DNA of 64,000 nucleotides from an uncultured Mobiluncus sp. Lineage in GTDB: Bacteria > Actinomycetota > Actinomycetes > Actinomycetales > Actinomycetaceae. The stretch covers positions 62,001 to 126,000 of the forward strand of contig NZ_CAMUES010000003.1 of assembly GCF_947087965.1 (NCBI RefSeq). Direction: 5' to 3'. Both the position numbers and the translations under genes were made by a program. Positions 17,567 to 26,485 of the stretch are shown here, in pieces. The notes beneath the pieces were generated by a model. It was not told where the DNA came from and searched no databases. It saw only the letters and a program-made list of their open reading frames with translations. The first letter of the stretch is position 1, and each line of letters begins with the position of its first letter.

Positions 17567-18355
17567 TCAAAGTTCTTTCAGCCAGTCAATCCACGCATCG
17601 ACACCGTCGCCATTCTGGGCTGAAATCTCGATAACCTTCACGTCCGGATTGACCTGTTCGAGGTAGCCACGGAACTTGTCCATGTCGAAGTTCAGGTAGG
17701 GAGCCAAATCCATCTTGTTCACCACCACAATCTTCACCGAGCGGAACATGACCGGATACTTCAGCGGCTTGTCCTCGCCCTCCGTAATCGAGAACAGCAT
17801 GGCCTTCGCGGTCTCGCCGACATCAAATTCGGCCGGGCACACCAAGTTGCCCACATTCTCGATGATGACCAGATCCAGCTGGCTGAGATCCAAGTCGTCC
17901 AGGGCATGATGCACCATCGGGGCATCCAGGTGACATTCCCCACCGAAACCATGACCGGTATTCAACAGGGAAATTTGGGCGCCGTAACCGCCCAAACGCT
18001 CGGCGTCCAACGGCGTCTCAATGTCGCCTTCAATAATTCCAACCCGCAGTTTGCCTTGCAGTTGCGCCAAAGTGCGCTCCAGCAAAGTCGTCTTGCCCGA
18101 CCCTGGTGAACTCATGAGGTTCACGACTTTCACCCCGTGTGCGGCGAAAGAATCCCGATTGTGCTGGGCTAAGTGGTCATTTTCCGCATAGATGTCTTCC
18201 AGAATCTCGATGCGTTCGCGTTCGGTGTCGTATCCCGAGTGATCCCCGATAACTTCCGGGTCTGCCACGTAGTCGCCGTGGTCGTGGTGGTGGGGGTGAT
18301 CCCCGTGGTCATGTTCGTGTACTGTGCCGTCGTCGTGGCGATGAAAACGTCCCAT
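17567..18355 (-). CDS. hypB: Hydrogenase nickel-incorporation GTPase HypB
   Basis: A 262-residue SIMIBI GTPase that supplies nickel for the large subunit. A His/Asp-rich N-terminus (HDDGTVHEHDHGDHPHHHDH) can store nickel. The P-loop is SSPGSGKTTLLE, the GTPase signature NKMDL is present, and GGECHLDA supplies the metal-site Cys and His. ATG at 18355 follows the hypA stop by one base, so the two form an operon. Confidence 0.94.
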   Translation of the reverse strand: MGRFHRHDDGTVHEHDHGDHPHHHDHGDYVADPEVIGDHSGYDTERERIEILEDIYAENDHLAQHNRDSFAAHGVKVVNLMSSPGSGKTTLLERTLAQLQGKLRVGIIEGDIETPLDAERLGGYGAQISLLNTGHGFGGECHLDAPMVHHALDDLDLSQLDLVIIENVGNLVCPAEFDVGETAKAMLFSITEGEDKPLKYPVMFRSVKIVVVNKMDLAPYLNFDMDKFRGYLEQVNPDVKVIEISAQNGDGVDAWIDWLKEL

Positions 18356-18356
18356 G

Positions 18357-18707
18357 TTAGTGATTCCTCTCTGGCGTGACATCTATCGATACCACTCTAA
18401 ACTCTTCGCCGCTGATTGTCTGGACTTCATGGGAAGAACACTGGCCGCAACGGAAATCCAGATACTCACCCAGCTGGGTTTTCGCCTGGCATTCCCGACA
18501 GACGACGACTGCCGGGATTTCCGTAATCTGCAGTTCGGCGGGACCTCGGAGGGTGTTTTTCCGCACCGCGCTCCAGGCAAAACGCAGCGCCTCGGGCACG
18601 ACCTGACGCAGATGCCCGACTTCTACCTGGACAGACAATACTTCGCGTCCCGCCGCCCCGCGCGCTACCACGCGAGCGAGTTGCTGGGACAGGGCGACTT
18701 CGTGCAT
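18357..18707 (-). CDS. hypA: Hydrogenase nickel chaperone HypA
   Basis: A 116-residue HypA: MHE at the N-terminus for nickel, and a zinc ribbon CREC...CGQC near residues 70-89. It is nearly fused to hypB (stop, one base, then ATG). A 118-bp region separates it from the divergent hypF and should hold both promoters. Confidence 0.93.
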   Translation of the reverse strand: MHEVALSQQLARVVARGAAGREVLSVQVEVGHLRQVVPEALRFAWSAVRKNTLRGPAELQITEIPAVVVCRECQAKTQLGEYLDFRCGQCSSHEVQTISGEEFRVVSIDVTPERNH

Positions 18708-18825
18708 AGTGTCTCCTCACTAGGTTTTGGGTTCCTCGCGGCGCATTCCACCTTACCGTTTTCTGCCCGAGGGCGTCAGAACTACTAGGCTTAGGGGTGA
18801 ACCAGATTGCGGCAGGAGGTTAGAG

Positions 18826-21120
18826 ATGCGCCGAGCGTATGAGTTGCGGGGTGTGGTGCAGGGAGTCGGTTTCCGCCCACACGTCGCTCAGGTCGCCGCC
18901 CACTTCCCCATCACCGGTTTTGTCGGAAACGACGATGAGTCGGTGTTTATCGAAGCCCAAGGCACGCGTGAGGCGGTGGACGGTTTCATGGAAACCATGC
19001 TGACGACCCTGCCTCCGCTGGCTAGCGTGCTGCACAGCGCGTCCACAGACCTGCCCGAACAGAAGGGCGAAACTGAATTTCGGATTGTGCCCTCCCGCCG
19101 TCGTTCCGGCGCCCGTACGCTGATACCACCGGACACCGCCACCTGTCCCGACTGCCAAGCTGAAATGGCAGACCCGACGAACCGACGCTACCGCTACCCC
19201 TTCACCACCTGCACGAACTGCGGACCACGCGCCACCATCATGGTGGACCTCCCTTATGACCGCGACACCACGACTATGGTGAAGTTTCCCATGTGCCCCG
19301 CTTGTCACCAGGAATACACAAACCCGACCAACCGGCGCTATCATGCCCAGCCCGTCAGCTGCTACGACTGCGGACCAGTGCTGTGGGTCAGCCCGGCAGA
19401 TGCGCCAGACTTGTGGCCTCCAGAAGGGGACCGCCGACCTTTGATTGCTGCGGCTCTGGACGAAGCTCGCCAGCGGCTGCGTGCCGGAGAAATCCTGGCG
19501 GTGAAAGGCATCGGTGGCTTTCACCTCATGTGCGACGCCCGCAACGAAGCCGCGGTCGCGCGGCTGCGGAAACGCAAAGATCGGGGGGATAAGCCGTTTG
19601 CCGTCATGGTGGCGGATGCTACGGTTGCCGTCCGGCTGGCGCAGCTCGATGCGGACCAGCTGCGGACATTGCAGACTGCCGCCCGTCCGATTGTGATTGC
19701 TCCGTTCGGGCCGGAATATGACCTGGCTCCCGCGATTGCCCCCGGGTTGGGGGACGTGGGGATTTTGCTACCCTACGCGCCGCTGCACCTGGAGTTGTTG
19801 AGCGGGGAATGTGCCCAGATGGCACTAGTGGCGACGTCGGGAAACCTGGCAGGCGAACCGCTGTGTTTCACGAACCAAGACGCTGCCGAGCGACTGGCGG
19901 GAATTGTCGATGCGTTCGTGTTCCACGACCGCGACATTCATCTGCCTATGGAGGACTCTGTATTCCTGGCAAACTCGCAGGTCACCATTCCTTCGCGGCG
20001 CTCTCGGGGTTACGCGCCGCTACCGGTCGCGCTGTCGCGACCTGCCACCGTGCCGATTTTGGCGGTGGGTGGAGAACTGAAAAACACGTTCTGCTTAGCT
20101 AACGGAAACTGGGCGCATATTTCGGGGCATATCGGGGATATGGGTACGCTCGCCAGCCAGGAGGCGTTTGACCGGGCCGTGACCCAAATGCTGAACTTCC
20201 AGCGGCAACGACCCGAAAAAGTTGTGTGTGACCTGCACCCAAACTATTCCACGGTCAGTTGGGCCGAGCGCTTTGCTACCTCTCACGACATCGAACTGGC
20301 CCAGGTGCAGCATCACGTCGCCCACGCCTATTCCCTGTTGGCAGAACATTCTTGGCTCGACCCGGCGGTTGTGGTGGCGGTGGATGGCACCGGCTACGGG
20401 ACGGACGGCACCATTTGGGGCGGAGAAGTCCTGAATATTGAGGGTTCGCAGTGGCAGAGAAGTGCGCACGTGCCGACTTTCAGCCTGGTCGGTGGCGACC
20501 GGGCGGTGCGCTATCCTTGGCGTGCCGCGTTGGGAATTGCCCACGATTGGGGCCTGGACTGGATTACGGAGGCAATCAGCGCCGAAATCGGAGAGCGGCA
20601 AGGCAAATCAACCGAACTGGAACTGGTGAAAAGCCAGCTGGACAGCGGTTTCGGGGTGAGTGCAACCACCAGTTGCGGACGGCTGTTCGATGCGGCCGCG
20701 GCGATTTTAGGGATTCGCACCGAAGTGACCTATGAGGCTCAGGCCGCGATGGAGCTGGAGCACGTGGCTACCGACTGGGCAAATGCCCACCCGGAGGCGG
20801 GCTTGCCGCAGGTTGGTAGTTATCAGGAGCTCGTCGAGCAGTTGGGTGACGCTGACCGGCCGGTCGGGCAGCGGGCTTGGGCTTTTCATGTGGGCTTGGC
20901 GCAGCTGCTGGGGAACCAGGCCCGTGAAGCTGCCGTGTCGGCCGATACGAAAACGGTGGGATTGACCGGCGGAGTCGCCCTCAATCGACTGTTCACCAGG
21001 CACTTTGTGGATTTCCTGGAGCATAGCGGATACCGGGTGCTGACCCACCAGAACGTGCCGCCCAACGATGGGGGCTTGAGCCTGGGGCAAGCGTGGGCGG
21101 CGGTCCTCGGCGCGTGCTGA
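18826..21120 (+). CDS. hypF: Carbamoyltransferase HypF
   Basis: A 764-residue enzyme that uses carbamoyl phosphate to make the HypE thiocarbamate precursor of the cyanide ligands. Domains in order are acylphosphatase (GVVQGVGFRPHV, residues ~9-20), two zinc fingers (CPDC...CTNC, CPAC...CYDC), a YrdC-like domain (KGIGGFHLMCDA) and a Kae1/TobZ-like domain (CDLHPNYST, QHHVAHAYSLL, VDGTGYGTDGTIWGGE). ATG at 18826 follows GGAGG. Confidence 0.95.
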   Translation: MRRAYELRGVVQGVGFRPHVAQVAAHFPITGFVGNDDESVFIEAQGTREAVDGFMETMLTTLPPLASVLHSASTDLPEQKGETEFRIVPSRRRSGARTLIPPDTATCPDCQAEMADPTNRRYRYPFTTCTNCGPRATIMVDLPYDRDTTTMVKFPMCPACHQEYTNPTNRRYHAQPVSCYDCGPVLWVSPADAPDLWPPEGDRRPLIAAALDEARQRLRAGEILAVKGIGGFHLMCDARNEAAVARLRKRKDRGDKPFAVMVADATVAVRLAQLDADQLRTLQTAARPIVIAPFGPEYDLAPAIAPGLGDVGILLPYAPLHLELLSGECAQMALVATSGNLAGEPLCFTNQDAAERLAGIVDAFVFHDRDIHLPMEDSVFLANSQVTIPSRRSRGYAPLPVALSRPATVPILAVGGELKNTFCLANGNWAHISGHIGDMGTLASQEAFDRAVTQMLNFQRQRPEKVVCDLHPNYSTVSWAERFATSHDIELAQVQHHVAHAYSLLAEHSWLDPAVVVAVDGTGYGTDGTIWGGEVLNIEGSQWQRSAHVPTFSLVGGDRAVRYPWRAALGIAHDWGLDWITEAISAEIGERQGKSTELELVKSQLDSGFGVSATTSCGRLFDAAAAILGIRTEVTYEAQAAMELEHVATDWANAHPEAGLPQVGSYQELVEQLGDADRPVGQRAWAFHVGLAQLLGNQAREAAVSADTKTVGLTGGVALNRLFTRHFVDFLEHSGYRVLTHQNVPPNDGGLSLGQAWAAVLGAC

Positions 21121-21184
21121 GGTGCACTCTGACCTGTAAATACAATTCGGGCGGGTAACCCGGGATTCTCACAGGCTTTTTGGG

Positions 21185-22243
21185 TCAGCAAATCCGCGGC
21201 AGCGGGTCGCCTACCAGCATATCTATCATGCGGGTGCCGGAAAACGCGGTCACCATCACGACCGAGGACTCCGGTTTGGACACGACTCGGCCGATATTCG
21301 CCGCTTCCTCGCCGCCGGGTAGTTTCCGCAGCGCCGCCACGGCCGCATCGGCCTGGTCAGCCGGAACCACCGCCACAAACATGCCCTCGTTAGCGACATA
21401 AATCGGGTCGATCCCCAACATGTCGCACGCTCCGCGGGTCATCTCGTGTACCGGCACGGCTTCGTCCTCGATGGCGATGCCCCAGCCGGTCGCAATTGCC
21501 AGCTCATTCAACACGGTTCCCAAGCCGCCGCGGGTTGCGTCACGCATCCAGCGGGTCTCCGGAACCGCCTCGATTAGGGCTTCGACCAGGTGATTGACCG
21601 CCCTGGTATCGGATTTGATGGGGGCCTGAATGGCCAGGTCACCCCGCGCCATCATGACCGACATACCATGGTCAGCAATCGCGCCGGATACAATCAGGCG
21701 GTCCCCGCGCTGTACTTTGCTGGCGCCCAGTTCCCTGCCGGCCGGTACAATTCCGACTCCGGCCGTGTTGATGAACAGCTTGTCGCCGCTACCCTGGGGC
21801 ACGACTTTGGTGTCGCCAGTGATAATCCGCACCCCCGCTGCCTCGGCAGCGTCGTGCATCGCCTGGACTTCCCGGCGCAAATCCGCGATGGGCAGCCCTT
21901 CTTCCAGGATGAAACCGGCGCTGATGACTTTCGGAATAGCCCCGCTGACCGCCAAATCGTTGACTGTCCCGTTCACCGCCAGTTCCCCGATGGAGCCACC
22001 GGGGAAAACCAGCGGATTGACCACATAGGAATCGGTAGACATCGCGAGCTTGCCGCCCACCGGGCTTGTGCCCTCCCCGGTCAAACCCGTGAGCAGTTCG
22101 GCTAGGGGAAGCACCCCGGCGTCAGTCAGTTCCTCGAGGACTTCGTTGCCGTACCCGGTAACGAACACCTGCTCGACCAGGGCTGCTGAAGCCTTGCCCC
22201 CTGCCCCGTGAGAAAGCGTCACGTAGTCGTCTTTCAGCTGCAT
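21185..22243 (-). CDS. hypE: Hydrogenase maturation protein HypE
   Basis: An AIR-synthase-like ATPase that dehydrates a C-terminal thiocarboxamide to thiocyanate. LSHGAGGKAS opens the domain, with VNDLAVSGAIP and ITGDTKVV motifs, and the protein ends PRIC, the essential C-terminal cysteine. I chose ATG at 22243 (352 residues) because it matches family length; an in-frame GTG near 22288 cannot be excluded. It is convergent to hypF and divergent from the second hypC. Confidence 0.92.
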   Translation of the reverse strand: MQLKDDYVTLSHGAGGKASAALVEQVFVTGYGNEVLEELTDAGVLPLAELLTGLTGEGTSPVGGKLAMSTDSYVVNPLVFPGGSIGELAVNGTVNDLAVSGAIPKVISAGFILEEGLPIADLRREVQAMHDAAEAAGVRIITGDTKVVPQGSGDKLFINTAGVGIVPAGRELGASKVQRGDRLIVSGAIADHGMSVMMARGDLAIQAPIKSDTRAVNHLVEALIEAVPETRWMRDATRGGLGTVLNELAIATGWGIAIEDEAVPVHEMTRGACDMLGIDPIYVANEGMFVAVVPADQADAAVAALRKLPGGEEAANIGRVVSKPESSVVMVTAFSGTRMIDMLVGDPLPRIC

Positions 22244-22414
22244 TCCGCGGCGGCGTACCCGCGCGATATTCGAGTTCACTTGCACTTCATCTGTATTCAG
22301 GCGGTTTTTCGGATCCACACATTGATAATCGCACAAACGACTCGCCTTTTCATCTTTTGGACGGACTGGGAAAATGCAAGTAACCTGGAAAGGTAGATTG
22401 AAAGGGGACAGCCT

Positions 22415-22684
22415 ATGTGTTTGGGAGTGCCTGCCGAGATTGTGGCATTTGACGAGGCGGAAAGCGGACGGGCGAAAGTGTCCCTGTCCGGGGTGGAACG
22501 CATGATTTCCACGGATTTGCTGATGGAAGAGGACGTTAAGATTGGCGATTGGGTGCTGGTGCACGTTGGTTTCGCCATGTCCAAGATTGACGCTGCGGAA
22601 GCCGCCACCACTCTGGATCAAATTAAAAAACTGGGCCAGTTTGAGAGTGAACTGGAACAGTTTAAGACGACTTCGGTGGACTAG
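22415..22684 (+). CDS. hypC: Hydrogenase maturation chaperone HypC
   Basis: An 89-residue HypC: MCLGVP start with the active Cys2, WVLVHVGFAM and a charged C-terminal helix. GAAAGGGGA lies before the ATG. hypD follows 68 bp downstream; HypC and HypD form the complex that builds the Fe(CN)2CO unit. Confidence 0.93.
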   Translation: MCLGVPAEIVAFDEAESGRAKVSLSGVERMISTDLLMEEDVKIGDWVLVHVGFAMSKIDAAEAATTLDQIKKLGQFESELEQFKTTSVD

Positions 22685-22752
22685 GGCACCCTGTTCCCAA
22701 CGCCTGCACGGAAGTCTGTCGAGGAATCTGTCGAGAAGAGAGCAATCACGAG

Positions 22753-23901
22753 ATGAAGTACGTTGACGAATTTCGCGACCCCGAGTTCGCCCGGAAACTG
22801 GTCGGGCGCATCAATGCCGAGGCCGCCCATTTTGAACGCCCGCTGGCGTTTATGGAGATTTGCGGAGGCCACACCCACACGATTTACCGCCACGGGTTGG
22901 AGCATTTGCTGCCGGAAAACGTCCAGTTTATCCACGGTCCCGGCTGCCCGGTCTGCGTTATTCCGATGGGACGAGTGGACGACGCACTGTGGCTGGCGAA
23001 TCAGCCGGACGTGATTTTGACGACTTTCGGGGACATGATGCGGGTTCCCGGTTCAAAAGAGTCCTTGTTGCAGGCTCGTGCGCGCGGTTGCGATGTGCGG
23101 TTCGTGTATTCCCCGTTAGATGCCCTCAAGATTGCCAAAGAAAACCCGGATAAACAGGTCGTTTTCTTTGCTATCGGGTTTGAAACGACCGCGCCTTCCA
23201 CGGCGGTGACCCTGGTGGCAGCTCAGAAACAGCAGGTGCGGAACTTTTCCGTGTTTTCCAACCACGTCAAAATTGAGCCGCCCTTGCGAGCTATTGTTGG
23301 TGCTGATGAGACCCGGGTTGACGGATTTATCGGGCCGGGTCACGTTGGTACCGTGGTGGGGTCTGACGCGTTCAAATTCCTGCCCGAGGAATACAACAAG
23401 CCCGTGGTCGTGACCGGTTTTGAGCCGTTGGATATTTTGCAGTCCGTGGCGATGCTCATTGACCAGTACACCAGCGGAGCGGTAGACCGCGGCGAGGCTC
23501 GGGTGGAAAACCAGTATTCCCGGGTCGTGCGCGATGGCGGGAACCCGGCGGCTTTGCGGTTGCTCAATCGTGTGTTTGCCACCCGCGACACGTTCGAGTG
23601 GCGCGGCTTGGGGTGGATGCCTTATTCCGGCATGGGGATTTCTGAGGAGTTCGCCGCCTGGGATGCCGAGCGGCTGTTTGACGTTCCCGGCCAGCGGGTG
23701 CCTGACCCGCCGGCCTGCGAATGCGGTTCCGTGTTGACCGGGCGGATTAAACCGTGGGAATGCAAAGTGTTCGGCACCGCGTGTTCGCCCGAGAAACCCA
23801 TCGGGACCTGCATGGTTTCCCCCGAAGGGGCCTGTGCCGCGTTCTATAACTTCGGACGTATCGACCGAGAAACCGCCCACGCCATCGTGATAGAGGACTA
23901 G
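22753..23901 (+). CDS. hypD: Hydrogenase maturation protein HypD
   Basis: A 382-residue [4Fe-4S] scaffold. The motifs are CGGHTHTIYRHG, GPGCPVCV and GFETTAP. The C-terminal cluster region has cysteines at CECGSVL, WECKVFGTAC and GTC...GAC. It is the last gene of the island, followed by a 22-bp perfect inverted repeat. Confidence 0.95.
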   Translation: MKYVDEFRDPEFARKLVGRINAEAAHFERPLAFMEICGGHTHTIYRHGLEHLLPENVQFIHGPGCPVCVIPMGRVDDALWLANQPDVILTTFGDMMRVPGSKESLLQARARGCDVRFVYSPLDALKIAKENPDKQVVFFAIGFETTAPSTAVTLVAAQKQQVRNFSVFSNHVKIEPPLRAIVGADETRVDGFIGPGHVGTVVGSDAFKFLPEEYNKPVVVTGFEPLDILQSVAMLIDQYTSGAVDRGEARVENQYSRVVRDGGNPAALRLLNRVFATRDTFEWRGLGWMPYSGMGISEEFAAWDAERLFDVPGQRVPDPPACECGSVLTGRIKPWECKVFGTACSPEKPIGTCMVSPEGACAAFYNFGRIDRETAHAIVIED

Positions 23902-23926
23902 GTTCGCGCTGAGCGGTATGAAATCG

Positions 23927-23979
23927 GTGATTAAATCGGGGTTGCTGGCTTATATAACCAGCAACCCCGATTTAATCAC
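23927..23979. terminator. 22-bp perfect inverted repeat after hypD
   Basis: The arms at 23927-23948 and 23958-23979 are fully complementary across 22 bp, with the loop CTTATATAA. The core CGGGGTTGCTGG/CCAGCAACCCCG is G+C-rich and followed by ATTTAATC, so it can terminate both strands. Confidence 0.7.
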
Positions 23980-24443
23980 GAATTAGCAACGCCCCCCTCG
24001 CTCGTGGGCTAAAGGATATTTTGTGCGTCTTGATTTGTACCCGCGCTTGATACTTCCCTGTTCCGCAGTAAGAGCCGGGTTTTGCACGCAGTTTGGCTGG
24101 TAAACCCTGAAGCAAGCAGTGCCCACCCAAGTGTGCGCAGTTTTCCGCGAAATTGTCCGCGAGGGCTAGACGTTGAACTTGAACTCGACGGAGTGTCGTC
24201 GATAAATAACTATTCGATGCGCAAAGTACAACGAAATACCGCTAGAAACAGACAACATATGGGGGTGCACAGAAACACATATAGGTTCTGCGGAAAACCT
24301 ATAGGGTGCGTCGCTAAAAACCGCTGTGCGCGAAAAACATAAAGGGTTTACGGACCCGGTCCCAGACCCCTCAATACTCTGAGCCGGAAGAATGGAAAGT
24401 GGAAGGTTGATGTATCCCCACTATTTATTTTTTCCGTTTTTCG
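23980..24443. other. Gene-free left part of the element
   Basis: No convincing coding sequence. It contains short inverted repeats such as ATAGGTT-N8-AACCTAT (24281-24302). Open frames here have no recognisable motifs. Confidence 0.5.
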
Positions 24444-24884
24444 GAGTACATCGGGAGCTACAACTGCGGACCAGCTCTGTGTGAACTAGATGAGAAGGCG
24501 CAGCAGCGAATCATCGACGCTGGACAGTTGGTGCTGCGGGCACGCGAGCGGCACCCCCAGCGGTCACTCGCGGAGCACTACAACCCGTTATCGATGGACC
24601 CAATTCTGCTCAAGGCTCACAACAACTTGGACCGGGAAGTCGATAAGGCTTTCGATGTGGCACGCAAACTCACCAACGAGCGCCAGCGCCAGGAGCTACT
24701 GTTCGCCAGCTACGGGGAGTTGGCGAGGGGCTATGTCTCCTCGCTTTCATCAAAATCGAAACCACCAGCAGGGTCGTTCCCCGTGCGGGTGATTTTGATC
24801 GGTCCCGCTGCTGGGTGTAGAACCCTGTCGCTGGCAACGCCGGGAACTATGACTGTGCCCGACGAGAACACGTCACTGCCATAA
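24444..24884 (+). pseudogene. C-terminal remnant of an MmeI-like DNA methyltransferase
   Basis: The frame encodes LDEKAQQRIIDAGQ, LVLRARERHPQRSLAEHYNPL, LLKAHNNLDREVDKAF and RQELLFASYGELARG. These match the C-terminal end of MmeI-type / type IIG N6-adenine methylases (known pattern: AHP..SLA.LYDPL..P..L..AH..LD..VD). Similarity ends near 24740 and no catalytic NPPY domain lies upstream, so only the tail survives. It lies just downstream of erm(X). Confidence 0.65.
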
Positions 24885-24954
24885 CGCGGCTCACGGTAGA
24901 CGAACATGGGTCGTTCACTACTACTGGTGGATTTCGGTTTTGGTGGTGGGGGGA

Positions 24955-25809
24955 TTACCGCCGCCGGCCTCGATTTTTCCGTTGAGGAGGGCGTTGACTA
25001 CTTCCCGATTGTGAAATGGGCCGATGGCGCGGTGAAGAGGAACCAGTCACCTGGAAGAGATCGATCCAGTCGCTGGTGTGCAATCTGGGAGGTAGGGTTG
25101 CGGGGTCGATTCCTCGCGAGCGCAACCATGATTGTGTCTCTGAACGTGATGAAAACAACCCTGCCCTTCGGAGAATTTCCCCTATCCCGCGTCCCCGGGC
25201 GGTGAAAACGGTGTGCACCATCGCCTGAAAGGCTTTGCGTTGCTCTATCGGGATCTTCGGGTCACCCACCCGGCGGATCACTAAGATCCCCCCGTCAACG
25301 TTTGGCTGTGGCCGGAAAGCAGACCTTGGTACTCGGGAACCAAGGTGAAACGTGAACCATGGGGACCACTGAGCTGTCATCATCGTGCTTGCACCTACCC
25401 CGGCCCGGCGGCGAGCGACTTCCCACTGCATGAGGAGTACAGCGGCAGTCCATGCCGGCGCATGCAACAACTTTCGAAGAATGGCAGTGGTGAGGTGAAA
25501 GGGAATGTTTCCCACAATGACGCAGGGAGTGGCGGGTAACGGGAAGTTGAGGAAATCATCATGGACCACTTCGACCGACGCCGAGGCGGTCTTTTTTGTG
25601 AGTTTGGCAGCTAGTTTTGCGTCTACCTCAACTGCCGTTATTGCCCTCCCCAAGTGGGATATCGGGTGAGTGAGGGCACCGCTTCCTGGCCCGATCTCAA
25701 TGATGGGGCCGGAGGTTTGTTTTACAAGATCGACGATGGAGTTGATGATCTTGTGGTCTGTGAGAAAATTTTGGCCATGTTCGTGACGGCCGTATCCGTA
25801 TGTAGACAT
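24955..25809 (-). CDS. erm(X): 23S rRNA adenine-N6-methyltransferase Erm(X)
   Basis: A 284-residue Erm enzyme that dimethylates A2058 of 23S rRNA, giving macrolide-lincosamide-streptogramin B resistance. MSTYGYGRHEHGQNFLTDHK, the SAM motif EIGPGSGALT, and NIPFHLT (motif IV) are intact, and the length equals known Erm(X). I recognise it as Erm(X), the actinobacterial class known from Corynebacterium and relatives. The SD (GGAG) lies inside an upstream hairpin, and a leader peptide precedes it, which predicts inducible expression. Confidence 0.95.
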   Translation of the reverse strand: MSTYGYGRHEHGQNFLTDHKIINSIVDLVKQTSGPIIEIGPGSGALTHPISHLGRAITAVEVDAKLAAKLTKKTASASVEVVHDDFLNFPLPATPCVIVGNIPFHLTTAILRKLLHAPAWTAAVLLMQWEVARRRAGVGASTMMTAQWSPWFTFHLGSRVPRSAFRPQPNVDGGILVIRRVGDPKIPIEQRKAFQAMVHTVFTARGRGIGEILRRAGLFSSRSETQSWLRSRGIDPATLPPRLHTSDWIDLFQVTGSSSPRHRPISQSGSSQRPPQRKNRGRRR

Positions 25810-25817
25810 CAGGTGTG

Positions 25818-25838
25818 CTCCGTGGAGTTGAAACGGAG
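25818..25838 (-). promoter_or_regulatory. SD-sequestering attenuator hairpin of erm(X)
   Basis: On the minus strand CTCCGT and ACGGAG pair around a 9-nt loop, and the GGAG is the erm(X) Shine-Dalgarno sequence. Upstream, GGCGGTTT and AAACCGCT (about 25883-25910) can form an alternative stem. This is a classical macrolide-induced translational attenuation layout. Confidence 0.7.
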
Positions 25839-25910
25839 CCGGGCATGGCAAATGGCCGCCCGGCTAAAGGACCGGAGCGGTTTCTAACCTGCGGGAGGGA
25901 GAAAACCGCC

Positions 25911-25958
25911 TTAGCGGCTGGTGAGCGGCCGCATGAAAACGGAACCTGAAATCAACAT
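25911..25958 (-). CDS. erm(X) leader peptide, 15 residues
   Basis: A short frame MLISGSVFMRPLTSR ends at the stop at 25911-25913, about 100 bp before erm(X). Stalling of a macrolide-bound ribosome on this peptide would free the erm(X) SD. Confidence 0.65.
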   Translation of the reverse strand: MLISGSVFMRPLTSR

Positions 25959-26485
25959 GGGCCTATCGTATCCAATTAATTTCGCAGGGTCCAATACGGT
26001 GAGAAAGAAGACAACCGCACCGCAACAGTGCAAGACCTCTCTGGATTGGAATTTAATTGAACATGGGTTTGGGGTACGACGCGCCCTACTCGGAGTGGCA
26101 CGGACACTACGGCTGCGCGCCCACACACAACAGTAAAGAGCTCGGCAATGCACAGACACGTAACGAGAGCGCCACAAATGTATGTACGTTTAAGTTACAG
26201 CATCGACACTGACGCTCCACATGGAGGGACGGCCGCAGCCCTGCAGCAAGCACACGGCAGGGTGTCTGCTTCGGGCGACGTGAAATTACGCAGAAAAATA
26301 CGAAACACATCACCGCAGGTCACGGTAGGTATTTGCGGGTCATTTCGTAATCTCGTAAACGAAAAGAACAAAACTACGAAACACAAAAACATACGTTGAG
26401 CAGCGTAAATGGTTTTCGTTTCGTAATTTTTCCACTTTTTGAAGAAAATCTAAATAAGAAGAGACACCTTGATTGCGATTGTGTC
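25959..26485. other. Non-coding region with a degenerate inverted copy of the tandem repeat
   Basis: No gene seen. At about 26335-26385 the stretch AACGAAAAGAACAAAACTAC followed by GAAACAC matches, in reverse orientation, the centre of the 367-bp repeats that follow. Further TTTCGTAA and TACGAAAC motifs lie at about 26300-26435. Confidence 0.5.

Noticed and set aside
24082..24342. 86-codon frame left of the methylase remnant
   Set aside because: No SD, no motif and unusual composition; treated as non-coding.
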